Shown: positions 11,347 through 11,841 of the stretch, one piece after another | Numbering within the stretch: position 1 is the stretch's first letter | How the letters are laid out: the number at the start of each line of letters is the position of its first letter | DNA from: SICB01 sp037132395 | GTDB taxonomy: Bacteria; Patescibacteriota; Saccharimonadia; CAILAD01; BJGX01 | Length of the DNA: 11,841 bases | NCBI GenBank assembly: GCA_037132395.1 | Contig: JBAXPC010000018.1 | Span: 1-11,841 of the forward strand | Direction: 5' to 3' | Position numbers and translations under genes: made by a program | The notes under the pieces: model-generated | Databases searched by the model: none | What the model was told of the DNA's origin: nothing | What the model saw: the letters and a program-made list of their open reading frames with translations, nothing else

Positions 11347-11841
11347 TCAGCCTAATAATAAACCTAGCAATCAAACCAACCCAAGCTTTTATGTAACCAC
11401 ATCCATTGCCTATGCCAATGCCAAGCCCCATGTGGGCTACGCTATGGAGCTTTTGCAGGCCGACACGCTGGCTCGGTATTATCGCCAGGCCGGCCAGGAC
11501 ACTTACTTTCTGACTGGCACCGACGAACACGGCCAAAAACTCAAAGAAGCCGCCGCCAAGCAAAACACGCCAACCCAAGAGTATGTCGATACGCTGAGCC
11601 AAGACTTCATGAACCTGGCCAAGCTTTTGGGGCTAACAAACGACAAGTTTGTTCGTACCACTGACGCCGGCCACAAGCTTGCGGCCCAAAAGCTTTGGTT
11701 GGCCTGCAGCAAAGATATCTACAAAGGCCAGTACAAGGGCCTATATTGCGTTGGCCACGAAGCTTTTATAAAAGAGTCCGAGCTCGCAGACGGCGTCTGC
11801 CCAGATCATAAAACCAAACCCCAAGAGCTCGAGCTAGAGAG
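11324..11841 (+). CDS. metG: Methionyl-tRNA synthetase (N-terminal part, cut by window end)
   Basis: Charges tRNA-Met with methionine. About 172 codons are present and the frame runs off the right edge. The ATG at 11324 has AAGGA eight bases upstream (11311-11315), inside the transglutaminase gene, and the genes overlap by 23 bases. After about 21 Asn/Gln/Pro-rich residues the class I core begins: TTSIAYANAKPHVGYA (25-40), where HVGY is the HIGH signature, then FLTGTDEHGQKL (62-73). YCVGHEAF (141-148) and VCPDH (158-162) form the zinc-knuckle region, with His145 where another cysteine is often found. The low-complexity leader before the core is unusual, and translation could also begin later, but no better start with a ribosome-binding site is seen. 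Confidence 0.93.
   Translation, partial: MKQTQPNNQPNNKPSNQTNPSFYVTTSIAYANAKPHVGYAMELLQADTLARYYRQAGQDTYFLTGTDEHGQKLKEAAAKQNTPTQEYVDTLSQDFMNLAKLLGLTNDKFVRTTDAGHKLAAQKLWLACSKDIYKGQYKGLYCVGHEAFIKESELADGVCPDHKTKPQELELE

Overview
This window looks like chromosomal DNA of a Patescibacteria/CPR bacterium, most likely of the Saccharibacteria (TM7) type. That is an inference from gene content and protein style: a compact core-gene layout, a DUF348-G5 protein ending in an actinobacterial-style lysozyme-like domain, a membrane-anchored transglutaminase protein, and MetRS with an HVGY version of the HIGH motif. TGA is used as a normal stop, at the end of pyruvate kinase and of the NUDIX gene, so the UGA-as-glycine code of Gracilibacteria/Absconditabacteria does not apply. 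No phylogeny or database search was possible.

Bases 1-509 hold no credible gene but are rich in structure: a branched stem-loop region (about 22-148), a 31-nt imperfect direct repeat, and two 42-nt copies of a bidirectional terminator. Between the copies lie a 16-bp perfect palindrome and two further hairpins. The right-hand terminator copy serves a minus-strand tRNA-Glu(UUC) at 510-584. The left-hand copy also carries a decayed copy of the tRNA 3' end, so part of the tRNA tail has been duplicated.

Bases 654-1657 carry a short Ala/Pro-rich, apparently disordered protein whose basic C-terminus resembles a membrane-targeting helix, and a minus-strand small single-pass membrane protein. They converge on a shared strong hairpin terminator, and each has a recognisable promoter and ribosome-binding site.

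Bases 1658-6720 are plus-strand metabolic and repair genes: pyruvate kinase and triosephosphate isomerase (ATGA overlap, lower glycolysis), inorganic pyrophosphatase with its own promoter, and a UvrD/PcrA helicase. Bases 6721-6944 hold a hairpin, a promoter and then an intrinsic terminator ahead of the next gene.

Bases 6945-11841 carry the Rpf-like cell-wall hydrolase, a NUDIX hydrolase overlapping rsmA (16S rRNA dimethyltransferase), a large membrane-anchored transglutaminase-like protein, and the first 172 codons of methionyl-tRNA synthetase. An Rpf/G5 gene next to rsmA with metG nearby is a rearranged form of a neighbourhood known in Firmicutes and Actinobacteria.

Most of the window is ordinary core genome. 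The items most worth checking are the tRNA-tail duplication with its hairpin cluster, the promoter-plus-terminator leader before the Rpf-like gene, possible leaderless starts at three genes, and the uncharacterised surface transglutaminase.
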